NCBI GenBank assembly: GCA_964503615.1
Contig: CAZDBA010000096.1
Coordinates: forward strand, 1 to 20,297
Direction of reading: 5' to 3'
Source: CAZDBA01 sp964503615
GTDB lineage: Bacteria > Planctomycetota > Planctomycetia > Pirellulales > Pirellulaceae
Length of the DNA: 20,297 nt
In this document: positions 1 through 7,863 of the stretch, piece after piece
Layout: every line of letters starts with the position of its first letter
How positions within the stretch are numbered: the first letter of the stretch is position 1
The notes under the pieces: generated by a model
Seen by the model: the letters and a program-made list of their open reading frames with translations, nothing else
Databases searched by the model: none
Told to the model about the DNA's origin: nothing
Translations under genes and position numbers: made by a program

Positions 1-756
1 GTTGGATGCCAAGAACTCGGTGATGACAGGTACTGCACCCGGCAGAAGATCAACGACAGTATCGGTAACGCTAAGCGAAATACCATTAACCGGGATGAAA
101 GGATTTCCGGAAGACGACCCGTTCGCCGCAAGGGTCAATTGATTGGCAATTCCGTCAGTTGTAAAAGTAAACTGCACAAAAGGAATAGCGCCGCTGCCAT
201 TATTGTTTGTGCCGTAAAAGGTCTCCTGTGACAAAGAAATGGAACCAAACGTCGAAGTGAACTCGGTTTGCTGCCCTATTCTATCCCCAACACCGAATGC
301 GGTTAACGTGATCGTTTGTCCCGCCGGACGTGCTGCGAAGCCAGAAATATTTAGCGTCAACTCACCGTTGTTGGACTGGTTGGTGTTTGAAAAGACGTAA
401 CTATCAAGCAAAGGTACGTCTGCTGTGTAACTACTACCATTGTTTGTTTGGAATCCGTTACCGGAGTTGGGTCCAGGTGTCGAGAACGTGAGCCCACCAT
501 AAGTGCTGTCCAGCGCGCCGGCTGAAAAATTAACCGAACTGTTATCCCGAACAAACGTCGTGCTGGCACCAAGATTCGGGTCGGCGGCTTGAAAGTCAGC
601 AAGAGAGCTCGACGTTCCATCTAAAGCTCCTAAGTCAACTGCAACGACCCCGGCCAACAGTTGCCGAGGTTCCAAGTCTGCGTAAGACAATTTGGTTTCC
701 CGATTCTGACTTCTTTGACTTCGAGATTTTTGGCGGGCAGGGAGTTTGAAAGACAT
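1..756 (-). CDS. LEPR-XLL surface/secreted protein, N-terminal part, possible lamin-tail domain (partial)
   Basis: The frame is open from an ATG at 756 to the left edge, 252 codons without a stop, so the C-terminus lies outside the window. Residues 1-25 are rich in Arg, Lys and Ser. They are followed by LEPRQLLAG at residues 28-36, the LEPRxLLA motif found near the N-terminus of many very large planctomycete exported proteins. Residues 37-240 are rich in Gly, Asn, Ser and Thr, with alternating hydrophobic residues typical of secreted beta-sandwich domains and almost no Lys or Cys. The last visible residues, PVITEFLASN, match the usual opening of a lamin-tail domain (v-I-x-E-f-l-A-S-N), so such a domain probably follows. 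GAAAGAAG just upstream of the ATG is a weak ribosome binding site. The export role comes from the motif family; the function is unknown. Confidence 0.85.
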   Translation of the reverse strand, partial: MSFKLPARQKSRSQRSQNRETKLSYADLEPRQLLAGVVAVDLGALDGTSSSLADFQAADPNLGASTTFVRDNSSVNFSAGALDSTYGGLTFSTPGPNSGNGFQTNNGSSYTADVPLLDSYVFSNTNQSNNGELTLNISGFAARPAGQTITLTAFGVGDRIGQQTEFTSTFGSISLSQETFYGTNNNGSGAIPFVQFTFTTDGIANQLTLAANGSSSGNPFIPVNGISLSVTDTVVDLLPGAVPVITEFLASN

Positions 757-848
757 GATCTTCTTTCGATGGTGGGATGAGAGGGGAGATGAGATGCTGC
801 GCTTCAATTGCTATCAAAGTATTTGGCTTAAACGCATGTGCAGTAGAA

Positions 849-854
849 ATTATA
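849..854 (-). promoter_or_regulatory. Candidate -10 box (TATAAT) for the LEPR-XLL gene
   Basis: The minus strand carries a perfect TATAAT about 93 bases upstream of the ATG at 756, within an AT-rich stretch. No convincing -35 hexamer lies 16-18 bases upstream (the sequence there is close to CGTTAT), so this is only a candidate. Nothing else gene-like was seen between 757 and 1010 apart from the repeat at 941. Confidence 0.25.
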
Positions 855-940
855 ACCGGAACTAGACCAAATAACGATCTTAGAAGAAAACCAGCAACGT
901 GAAATAACGCACTATATGTTGGGTTCGTTGTTTTTTCGTA

Positions 941-961
941 GTGGGATTCGCCAGAATTCCC
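941..961 (+). repeat. Dispersed 21-bp hairpin repeat, copy 1
   Basis: GTG followed by GGATTCGCCAGAATTCCC. The identical 21 bases recur at 19067-19087 in the same orientation. The core GGGATTC-GCCA-GAA(T)TCCC is an inverted repeat that can fold into a 7-bp stem with a 4-base loop and one bulged T. The copy lies in the intergenic space between the LEPR-XLL gene and the glycosyltransferase. The sequence just after it (about 965-985, GCGGGAATCGG then TTTTTGGCGAA) looks like a decayed reverse copy of the same motif. Confidence 0.7.
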
Positions 962-1010
962 TTTGCGGGAATCGGATTTTTGGCGAAGCAGCAATCCACA
1001 TTTGGGAAGC

Positions 1011-2915
1011 TTAATTTTCTGACCGCGGCCCGATCAACGCCAGCCTGTCTTCTTTCAGGAAATACTCTGTCGAATCGATTACCTCGTGTCTTGGTAGTCG
1101 ACGTAAAAGAGCCTCTACCCGCGCTTCGGTTGTCAGAATCAACGCCTCTGGGTTCTGGGCGATAAAAAACTCAGGAGTAACCCAAGGGGTTCGATGCCAC
1201 GGTTGTTTCCGTTCAAGCGTTTGTCGACGTCGTTTATTCGCCGCCAGAGGTGTGACCAACTCATAGACTTGTCGATCTGAGTAAAACACCCAACTGGATT
1301 CCATTACACCAAACGTCGCAAGCGGTTGATCCAACTCTTTCACCTTGTCAAAAACCTTGTCTGTCGTTTTATGTTTGTCAACGACGACCGTCCCGAATCC
1401 AAAGATGCCGATGGCCAAAACCAGCGCAGCGATAACAAACGCTCCTACTGCCGACCTTCGATTCGACTTTTGCAAAAAATAAAGCCCAACGCCTCCACCC
1501 AGAATTGGAATCATGCCCAACAGCACTAAACGATAGTCGTTTTCCAAATACTTGCCGCCTACATAAACCATGCCAACGACCATACCAATTCCAGACACAA
1601 CAAACGTAGCAAGTGCCAATCGGTACCAGATGGTTACGGCTTGAGCTCGCGTAACAAAAGCATGAAGGACAAAACCGGTCAGAAGCGCCAAAGCTGGATA
1701 GCAAGGCGTAACGTAGCTTGGCAATTTCGTGCTCGCAAACGAAAACAATCCAACCTGAACCACCACCCAGCAAACTAGAAATTGAACAGCTCTCAGTTCG
1801 TATCGCTGCTGGTCCGTTGATTGCTCATTCAAACCTTCTTGTTTGATCGCATTAAAAACTCCGATCACAACAGGAACCGCCAGAACCGACCAGGGAAAAA
1901 ATCCAAATGAGATTGCGGCCAAATAATACGCTGGCCCGCCCGAGTGGCTTTCCATCGCAGAAGTCGCCCGCGCCAAGTTCTCTTTAAGGAAAAACAGGTT
2001 CAGAAAATCGCCTTCGGTTTGAATGCCAACCAGCGCGTACCATGGAGCTGCGATCCCCAACACAATAACCATCGCTGTCACAGGGCGCATTGCCCATACG
2101 GTTTTTGCGAAATGGGTTGGGTGAAATACACTTTTGCTCCAATTCCAAATTCGCATCCACCTATTAGAACTGTCCGCCTTATGGCAAGGTTCCCGTCGAT
2201 ACAACAACATGAACATGCCTATGATTGCCATCGGTAACAGAAAACCAACCGGGCCCTTTGCGAGTGTCCCTAACCCGAGAAAAAAATAGAGGCCCCAAAC
2301 CGCGCCCCGCCGATCTGGAAATCCAGATTCACTAAGAGAATTGGAAATGGATCGACCTGAAAACGTACCGTTGACATAAATCAAAAGCGCCATCGTGCCA
2401 CAAAAAATCAGCAATGAATCTGGAGTCGCCGCCCGCGCAGCAACGGAAAACATGGTGCAAGAGCAGAGTGCGATTGCCGCCAACAGGCCCACGGCAGGCT
2501 GAAACAACCGTTGGCCCACGAAGTAAGTGGCCAGCACGGTTCCCAACCCCAAGAGCGCCGACCAAAACCGAGCCGAGAACTCGTTGACTCCGAACACCGA
2601 GTAGGCGGACATCATCAACCAATAAAGCAGCACGGGCTTTTGGGCTCGGAGTTCGTTGTTAAAGATCGGAACCACCCAGTCACCACGGGCCAGCATCTCT
2701 TTGGCACATCCCGCATTACGAGGCTCGTCCTGATCCCATAACCGAGCCGTTCCCAAATTGGTGAAAAAGATCGCGCCGGCAACTGTGCTGATGATCAGCA
2801 CATGAATAAAAACTGGACTTAGCTTTCCGACGAAATTCACTTCTCTTAGGACCTGAGATGGCAAAAGGTACAGGAGCAAAAAATGGCTGAGGACAGAGTT
2901 TAACTTCAATGTCAC
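1011..2915 (-). CDS. Membrane glycosyltransferase, GT39/GT83 (ArnT/PMT-like)
   Basis: This is an integral membrane enzyme of the GT-C type. Such enzymes move a sugar from a polyprenyl-phosphate donor to lipid A, protein or another envelope acceptor. After the first membrane segment (about residues 35-52) comes LWDQDEPRNAG (residues 59-69) with the acidic D63-E64 pair, then EMLARGDWVVP and KPVLLYWL (residues 93-100). This is the signature order of ArnT-like proteins (LWDxDEPRYA...EMLxxGDW...KPPLLYW). Many hydrophobic segments follow, and the soluble C-terminal stretch (about residues 520-634) is typical of the family. The length of 634 aa is slightly above the usual 500-600. The furthest start is a GTG at 2915. 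A second GTG at 2840, preceded by AAGAGAA, is an equally good start and would remove 25 residues. The acceptor cannot be told from sequence. Confidence 0.88.
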   Translation of the reverse strand: MTLKLNSVLSHFLLLYLLPSQVLREVNFVGKLSPVFIHVLIISTVAGAIFFTNLGTARLWDQDEPRNAGCAKEMLARGDWVVPIFNNELRAQKPVLLYWLMMSAYSVFGVNEFSARFWSALLGLGTVLATYFVGQRLFQPAVGLLAAIALCSCTMFSVAARAATPDSLLIFCGTMALLIYVNGTFSGRSISNSLSESGFPDRRGAVWGLYFFLGLGTLAKGPVGFLLPMAIIGMFMLLYRREPCHKADSSNRWMRIWNWSKSVFHPTHFAKTVWAMRPVTAMVIVLGIAAPWYALVGIQTEGDFLNLFFLKENLARATSAMESHSGGPAYYLAAISFGFFPWSVLAVPVVIGVFNAIKQEGLNEQSTDQQRYELRAVQFLVCWVVVQVGLFSFASTKLPSYVTPCYPALALLTGFVLHAFVTRAQAVTIWYRLALATFVVSGIGMVVGMVYVGGKYLENDYRLVLLGMIPILGGGVGLYFLQKSNRRSAVGAFVIAALVLAIGIFGFGTVVVDKHKTTDKVFDKVKELDQPLATFGVMESSWVFYSDRQVYELVTPLAANKRRRQTLERKQPWHRTPWVTPEFFIAQNPEALILTTEARVEALLRRLPRHEVIDSTEYFLKEDRLALIGPRSEN

Positions 2916-3150
2916 TTTTCGACCAAGATCGTTTGTCCCTCACCTCAGCACGGACCTGCATGCTTTTGACTTTGCCTACGGCTTTTTTGTGCAGCTCGAT
3001 CGCTTCTCGGCGGCTGTATACCAAAGCCCCGATTCAACTTTCAGCCAAATTCACCTAAGAAAGGGCAACCATAGTGGCTGCACCCGAGGTGGCGGTTCTG
3101 GCTAGTAACTGTTTGCCTCCCAGATACTCGCCCACCTTGAAACACTTGCT
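2916..3150. other. Intergenic stretch without a supported gene
   Basis: It lies between the esterase stop and the glycosyltransferase start. A minus-strand frame reads into it from 3024 (starting TTG). It has no Met start and overlaps the glycosyltransferase in another frame, so it is not called. No clear terminator hairpin with a T tract was seen. Confidence 0.4.
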
Positions 3151-4884
3151 TTATGAAGTGGTTAAGAGTTGGATAAAGGGTGAGATATCCAAGAAATCAA
3201 CAACACCACTTCCGTTAATATCCGCTTCGGCTTGAAACAGACCATTAGCCAAAATTGAAATGAATGGCCCGATGTCAAAAAAGTTAACACTATTGTCCAG
3301 GTTTACATCACCTAGAATTGGTGGTGCTGCGGTAATGATCTCAACCGTAAACGATTCGATACGAACACTTGTGGCGGGACCCATAGTCGCTGTTTCCAAT
3401 ACACCATCGACAGCGAACGTGATTTCAGAACCGGCTGCGATCGTAATGTCTGCTAGGCCGCCAAGGTCGATGAATGAATCGTCGCCAGTGGTTTCCAAGA
3501 CAGCAACTCCATCAACCAATACATCAAAACTGTCGACATCAATCACTGATTCCAACTCGATGGAAGTGAACTGTACAGGTTGATCGAAAGTGAATGTAAC
3601 TGTTTCACCTGGATTCAGGTCACTGCTCTCACTGCCATTACCGATCAAATCAAAATTGCCGTTGTTGATCGAGGAGTTATTGATACCAAGTGCGTTTTGC
3701 CCGGAAACGTTGGTGTTGACTGCGTCACCAGCAGCTGAACTGAGGATATTACCTGTTGACACAGGGAGATCGCCTGTTGTGTCATATTCTGGAGCGGTGA
3801 CATCGACAATCTCCACCGTGAGTCCACCAACTGTAATGGTGTCACCTGCTACGCTAGGGTCAAAATTTGTACCGGCAGGGTCAGCTCCAATCACTCCACT
3901 CCCTTCAGTGCGAAAATCGAACACGACAGATTCGTTAAGTGGCTCGGTTTGAAACGCAGCTACGTAACGCTCCCCGAGTTCTATTTGACCGTTAGCAGTG
4001 AAGTGGGTACCGTCAGTGTCAAAGTTGGTCGGATCCAAGCTTCTCGGTGTTTCCAATCCGAGAGAGCTTACGAGGAAAATGCCCGAGGGCACATCCAAAT
4101 TATTGGGGTCAGCCGAGTCGGCGGCTAACTGAGCGAGATTGGTGTTAAAGAGTATGCTACGGTCCGAACCATCAGGGTCGACGCGGTTTCGCGATAGCTC
4201 ACCCACAGCAAACAGAATATCCTCACCAAATTCATCACGCACACTTTCGACAAATTCAATATATCGTTCTACGTATTCATCAACGCCATTGACGCTATCG
4301 CTTTCGCCTTGGTGCCAAACGACACCTCTTACAATGGCCGTGCTGCCGTCTGCCTCAAGCTCCGCCAAACGAGCGGGAACCTCTTCAAGAAGTGCCCGGT
4401 AAAGGAAACCTTCGGGTGTATCAGGCCCTGGGTCGACAGTAGGATTTACCCTCCAATCGTTTCGGAGGCTCGCCCCCCCGCGTGAGACCTTAATAATTGC
4501 GATCTGGTTATTGGAACCGGTTGCTTCAGCAATCAAAGCTCCGAATGATAGTTCTGGTCCAAACGTTGGGGTCAACTGACGAGCCGAAGTACCATCAACG
4601 CTAAAGCCGCCTGGGACCAATGGCGTGAAGCCGTTGGTACCCACATCAAGATCAGGGGGAGTTGATGTTGGGACCGCTCGTTCCCGTTCCGAGCCTGGAT
4701 TGACATAGCTGATAATTGTATCGTTTTCGAGATTCGCCAATTGCGCTTCTGATAAGTCACTTACTTCACCCCGTCCATCGGTATTGGACTGTCCGGCAAC
4801 GATGTAGACATCAATGGTTTGCGCCGCAGCGATTGAAGGTAATATCAATAGCGCCAACAAAACGAAAAATATAGGTCTTAGCAT
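3151..4884 (-). CDS. Secreted sialate O-acetylesterase-like (SASA) carbohydrate esterase with C-terminal dockerin
   Basis: 577 aa from the ATG at 4884. The frame runs on to a TTG at 4986, but the ATG is followed at once by a clear signal peptide (residues 1-21, cleavage AAA/Q) and has AAGG upstream. The catalytic domain covers about residues 24-311. It has VAGQSN with nucleophile Ser33, VWHQGESD (His191-Gln-Gly-Glu) and DGTHFT (Asp291, His294), the blocks of the SASA/DUF303 SGNH-type acetylesterases that deacetylate sugars. Residues about 320-515 form an Asn/Gly/Thr-rich beta domain. The last 53 residues are a dockerin: GDVNLDNSVNFFDI and ADINGSGVVDFLDI are two calcium-binding loops spaced as in type I dockerins. 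The enzyme is probably exported and attached to a partner through the dockerin. The likely substrate is an acetylated algal or plant polysaccharide (inferred). Confidence 0.9.
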   Translation of the reverse strand: MLRPIFFVLLALLILPSIAAAQTIDVYIVAGQSNTDGRGEVSDLSEAQLANLENDTIISYVNPGSERERAVPTSTPPDLDVGTNGFTPLVPGGFSVDGTSARQLTPTFGPELSFGALIAEATGSNNQIAIIKVSRGGASLRNDWRVNPTVDPGPDTPEGFLYRALLEEVPARLAELEADGSTAIVRGVVWHQGESDSVNGVDEYVERYIEFVESVRDEFGEDILFAVGELSRNRVDPDGSDRSILFNTNLAQLAADSADPNNLDVPSGIFLVSSLGLETPRSLDPTNFDTDGTHFTANGQIELGERYVAAFQTEPLNESVVFDFRTEGSGVIGADPAGTNFDPSVAGDTITVGGLTVEIVDVTAPEYDTTGDLPVSTGNILSSAAGDAVNTNVSGQNALGINNSSINNGNFDLIGNGSESSDLNPGETVTFTFDQPVQFTSIELESVIDVDSFDVLVDGVAVLETTGDDSFIDLGGLADITIAAGSEITFAVDGVLETATMGPATSVRIESFTVEIITAAPPILGDVNLDNSVNFFDIGPFISILANGLFQAEADINGSGVVDFLDISPFIQLLTTS

Positions 4885-5212
4885 GGTGAACAACCTTGAA
4901 CGAATGCAAGAAATAAACGGTGGGAATGAGACAAGACGCTGGAAGACGAGGTTCGAAAGTATACGCCTAGGCATCGAAGTAGGCAATGAACCACCTTACA
5001 CCAACACCTAAACCGGGCAGATATACCTACAACGGACTTAATTTAATCTGATACTTGGACCACATGGATCTTACCAACTTATTTGCCATTAGCAGTCAAA
5101 AAGGCTTAAATTAATCCCCTAGGACCGCTTGAGCGAAAAATGGACCAACAGGCTTTCTTGAGACTGCGATTGGTTCCAACCCAGAGAGGTTGCCTGATTC
5201 TTATCAGCCGTT
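4885..5212. other. Intergenic region upstream of the esterase
   Basis: AT-rich, notably 5035-5120, and presumably holding the esterase promoter on the minus strand. No hexamer pair with convincing spacing was found, and no RNA gene or hairpin was recognised. Confidence 0.4.
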
Positions 5213-5518
5213 TTGACGATAGCCACAGTTGAAGCGCCAGCAACCGTAGCTAAGCTATATTTTAGAACAGGTCGTTTCGTTTTACCTGAATTTAGAGAGG
5301 GGTATGGATTGCGTTTTTTATCTCAAGTCTCAGCGGGTCTGCTGGGCGCGCACGTCACTCTGCTCGCAATTTACCTTAGCATCGGAATGATTGGGGGTAT
5401 TTTGGCCCCATCCGCTTTTCGAACTGTTGGCAAGTTCCTACTGGCTTCAGGAGTTGTGAACTTGGCCGTGTTTTGCGTATCCGTGCAAAATAGACCCGTT
5501 GCAAAAGACAACGATTGA
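5213..5518 (+). CDS. Possible small membrane protein (doubtful ORF)
   Basis: 101 codons opening with TTG (the upstream in-frame stop is at 5195). It contains two hydrophobic stretches, about residues 38-65 (SQVSAGLLGAHVTLL... to GGIL) and 74-91 (FLLASGVVNLAVFC), so it could encode a two-helix membrane protein. Against it: there is no ATG, a GAGAGG at 5184 sits too far upstream for that start, and no known family is recognised. It points toward the lipoprotein gene and ends 16 bases before that gene's stop. It may be a chance open frame; it is listed because nothing else occupies this stretch. Confidence 0.3.
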   Translation: MTIATVEAPATVAKLYFRTGRFVLPEFREGYGLRFLSQVSAGLLGAHVTLLAIYLSIGMIGGILAPSAFRTVGKFLLASGVVNLAVFCVSVQNRPVAKDND

Positions 5519-5534
5519 GTTCCCGTGTTGGTTT

Positions 5535-7343
5535 CTATCGAAGCGAAGGAAGGTCCGCCCGGATACTATTGGTATTGGCTGTTCGCTCGATGTAAATCGG
5601 TTCCTGAGTGGAGAACTGATAGGTCGTTACTTTCTCTACCTGTTCCGGTACTGTGCTTTTGAACTGGCAAAAATCACGATTGTTCTTGTCACTCTGACTG
5701 CTCGAATCAAGTCGGATTTTGCAGCGAGTCAAATCATCACTGCCTGTTGGTCTCGCTTGCAGAACCGGATAGGGATTCCGATGCGTACGTTGCTCGTGCT
5801 GTGAAGGCTCTTGGTTTTTCGGCGGTTCTGGCAACGATTTGATGATGAAGTCGATATCACCAGTTCCCTGAGGTGGAGCCGCTGGGGTAGCCGGACGGGT
5901 GCTGACAGACCGAACAGGCACTTGAGTATTGCGAGCCGTTCTGAGTGAGCTTTGATGCGAGAACGCACGCAGCACAACTCTATCTGATGGTTTGTTTTGT
6001 TCCGCCGGTTGCGGTAGCCGAGCTATCCGATTCGCACTCTTGGGCTGAGGAGCCAACAATTCGATCTTCCAAGGCTCTTGAGGGAACTCGATCGTGGCCG
6101 GTAAGCTAGGTACCGAATCGAGATTTGATTCTTTATCAGCTCGCAGGTTCTCTTCGATTCGCTTGTCGAACAAGATCGCACCATAGATCTCCTCAACCGC
6201 TTCGACTTCGATCTGAGGCGAAGTGGCTGACTCGGCTACCATTGTCGGTGCTGGTGGAGCAGCTGGTGCTGGTGGAGTGGCTTCAGCAATCGGGGCCGGT
6301 GGAGCCAGCGGTGCGGGTGGAGCTGCTTCAGCGATCGGGGCCGGTGGAGCCAGCGGTGCTGGTGGAGCTGCTTCAGCGATCGGGGCCGGTGGAGCCAGCG
6401 GTGCTGGTGGAGCTGCTTCAGCGATCGGGGCCGGCGGTACAGGATCAGCAGCAAACGAAGGTGCCGGCTCTGGCTCAGGGACCGGTTGAGGTTCTGGCTG
6501 AGGTTTGACCTTCGATTCGGCCGCCTCCAGGATCTCATCAACGGCGTTTTCGACCGGATTATTGATTGGGTTTTCTGGACGTCGAATCGCTAGTGGATCA
6601 ATTTGCTCAATAGCTTTCGGCGAAGGACTGAGTTCTGTTTTTAGATCGCTCAGTTTGTTTTTCAATTTATCAGTTTGATCGGCCATTTCGATGGAAGCAG
6701 TCTTTTTATCAAACTCTGACTCCCATTGTTTTTTGAAATCGTTTTCCGTGCTCGTCAGTGCTTTCTGAACCGGAGCGGTAACCGTCTTTTGGAAGTTTTT
6801 GATTTTGTTTTCGAATTTGGGAGCTTTTCCTCGAGCTTCAAAACTGTTGTTAGTTCGAGGTTTGAAATCACCGTTTTCGGGAACGATAAACAGCTCTTTG
6901 CCATCCTCAATACTTTTTTCAACTGGCCCCTCCTCGTTTAGTCCTTCTACCGGAGTTGGATATAGCGGAGCGATCGAATTTGGGTCTTGCGGCGGAGTGT
7001 GATACTCATCCAATTGCTGGGGTTGTGGAACAGGCTCAACAGGATAAAGCTCTGAAGAAGTTCCCGAGCCTTGAACATTGCAGCTTTGACAACTTCCAGT
7101 CGGAGCTTCGCTCTCATACTCATTTGCTTCAGCAGCAATTTGTTGACAAGCCGCGCAGCCACAGGTCCCGACCTGATGTGTTGCCTTAGGCTGCCTAAGT
7201 CGCGGAAACGAAGGCAATTTACATTTTGGCAATGAGAAATTCGGTGCGAATTTTCCTCCGCTATATTTGCAGCCCACTGATGAGAACGCCATAACGACGC
7301 ACAGGACAATTGCAACTGAATAATTTTCTCGACGACTTATCAT
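5535..7343 (-). CDS. Proline-rich probable lipoprotein with tandem repeats, function unknown
   Basis: 602 aa from the ATG at 7343. The frame extends to a GTG at 7388, but the ATG directly precedes the signal sequence. Residues 1-25 are positively charged, then hydrophobic, ending in FSSVGC, a lipobox-like site with Cys25, so a lipid-anchored exported protein is likely. Cysteines cluster at residues 61, 63, 66, 85 and 88 (CGCAAC and CQSC), suggesting disulfides or a metal site. Residues about 160-260 are charged and probably helical. A Pro/Ala/Glu-rich section follows (PQPEPQPVPEPEP), then about four copies of a 15-residue repeat, APPAPIAEAAPPAPL. The C-terminal third is polar, with no domain recognised. 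The pattern resembles an envelope-spanning spacer protein, but no function can be assigned. It is divergent from the TPR-like gene at 7864. Confidence 0.72.
   Translation of the reverse strand: MISRRENYSVAIVLCVVMAFSSVGCKYSGGKFAPNFSLPKCKLPSFPRLRQPKATHQVGTCGCAACQQIAAEANEYESEAPTGSCQSCNVQGSGTSSELYPVEPVPQPQQLDEYHTPPQDPNSIAPLYPTPVEGLNEEGPVEKSIEDGKELFIVPENGDFKPRTNNSFEARGKAPKFENKIKNFQKTVTAPVQKALTSTENDFKKQWESEFDKKTASIEMADQTDKLKNKLSDLKTELSPSPKAIEQIDPLAIRRPENPINNPVENAVDEILEAAESKVKPQPEPQPVPEPEPAPSFAADPVPPAPIAEAAPPAPLAPPAPIAEAAPPAPLAPPAPIAEAAPPAPLAPPAPIAEATPPAPAAPPAPTMVAESATSPQIEVEAVEEIYGAILFDKRIEENLRADKESNLDSVPSLPATIEFPQEPWKIELLAPQPKSANRIARLPQPAEQNKPSDRVVLRAFSHQSSLRTARNTQVPVRSVSTRPATPAAPPQGTGDIDFIIKSLPEPPKNQEPSQHEQRTHRNPYPVLQARPTGSDDLTRCKIRLDSSSQSDKNNRDFCQFKSTVPEQVEKVTTYQFSTQEPIYIERTANTNSIRADLPSLR
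6257..6437 (-). repeat. 45-bp in-frame tandem repeat (about four copies)
   Basis: The plus-strand word CTTCAGC(G/A)ATCGGGGCCGG starts at 6281, 6326, 6371 and 6416, an exact 45-base period. The outer copies are partial. Copies differ by only a few bases (for example GCGATC against GCAATC, and GTGCTGG against GTGCGGG). Each unit encodes 15 residues, so changes in copy number would keep the reading frame. The near identity suggests recent expansion. Confidence 0.9.
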
Positions 7344-7863
7344 TGTTATTGGTCTCACCCGTGAAGCTCTAAATAGCCTTGCTTTCACTTCGTTCGAAAT
7401 GATTCATGGGATGGTATCGACGGGAAAAACCCAATTCGTCGGTATTTAATTCAACGCAGAAACAATCGGATTTAAGGTCAATGACCGCTTCGTTGCTATA
7501 ACCCGAACTGAAAAATTTGCCCCAGCGGTATAGCTTTACAAATCAAGGTTGCTGTTGAGCGCCATGGGCAGGATCGCTTCTCATGCTTCTTATCTCATGC
7601 CATTAATTGCAAAAGCTTGACTACACGGCAAACCTTACCAAGCCACTAAACTCGCCAGATAACAGGTAAGAATTTCAACCAAAACAAAGTGAGTTCCTCT
7701 CTTGTTCCTGCTCAGTTTCCTAGGGAGAAAAATGGCTAACTGCTTGCGATGGGGTAGAGTTGTGAAAGATTTCAAGCCCCGTGCCCTTCGCGCGAGATTT
7801 GGCTTTGGAACGGATTCGACAAGCTAACTCAGAACTCACTTGTGCGCAGGATATATCAGTTCG
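7344..7863. other. Divergent intergenic region between lipoprotein and TPR-like genes
   Basis: About 520 bases without a supported gene, expected to hold two divergent promoters. Candidate sites are a palindrome GGTCA-A-TGACC at 7476-7486, and an imperfect inverted repeat GCTATAACC (7495-7503) with GGTATAGC (7527-7534). TTGACT at 7617 resembles a -35 box but has no -10 at the right distance. None is strong enough to name a regulator. Confidence 0.4.

Noticed and set aside
357..620. 87-residue minus-strand frame near the left edge
   Set aside because: It overlaps the LEPR-XLL frame, which carries the conserved motif and is open for 252 codons.
2716..3024. 102-residue minus-strand frame upstream of the glycosyltransferase
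   Set aside because: It starts with TTG, mostly overlaps the glycosyltransferase in another frame and matches no family I recognise.
6257..6437. Regularly spaced repeats as a possible CRISPR array
   Set aside because: Units are directly adjacent with no variable spacers and encode an in-frame 15-residue peptide repeat.
6223..6489. Plus-strand Gly/Ala-rich frame resembling PGRS-type proteins
   Set aside because: It is the antisense reading of the 45-bp tandem repeat in the lipoprotein gene; the repeat keeps every frame open.
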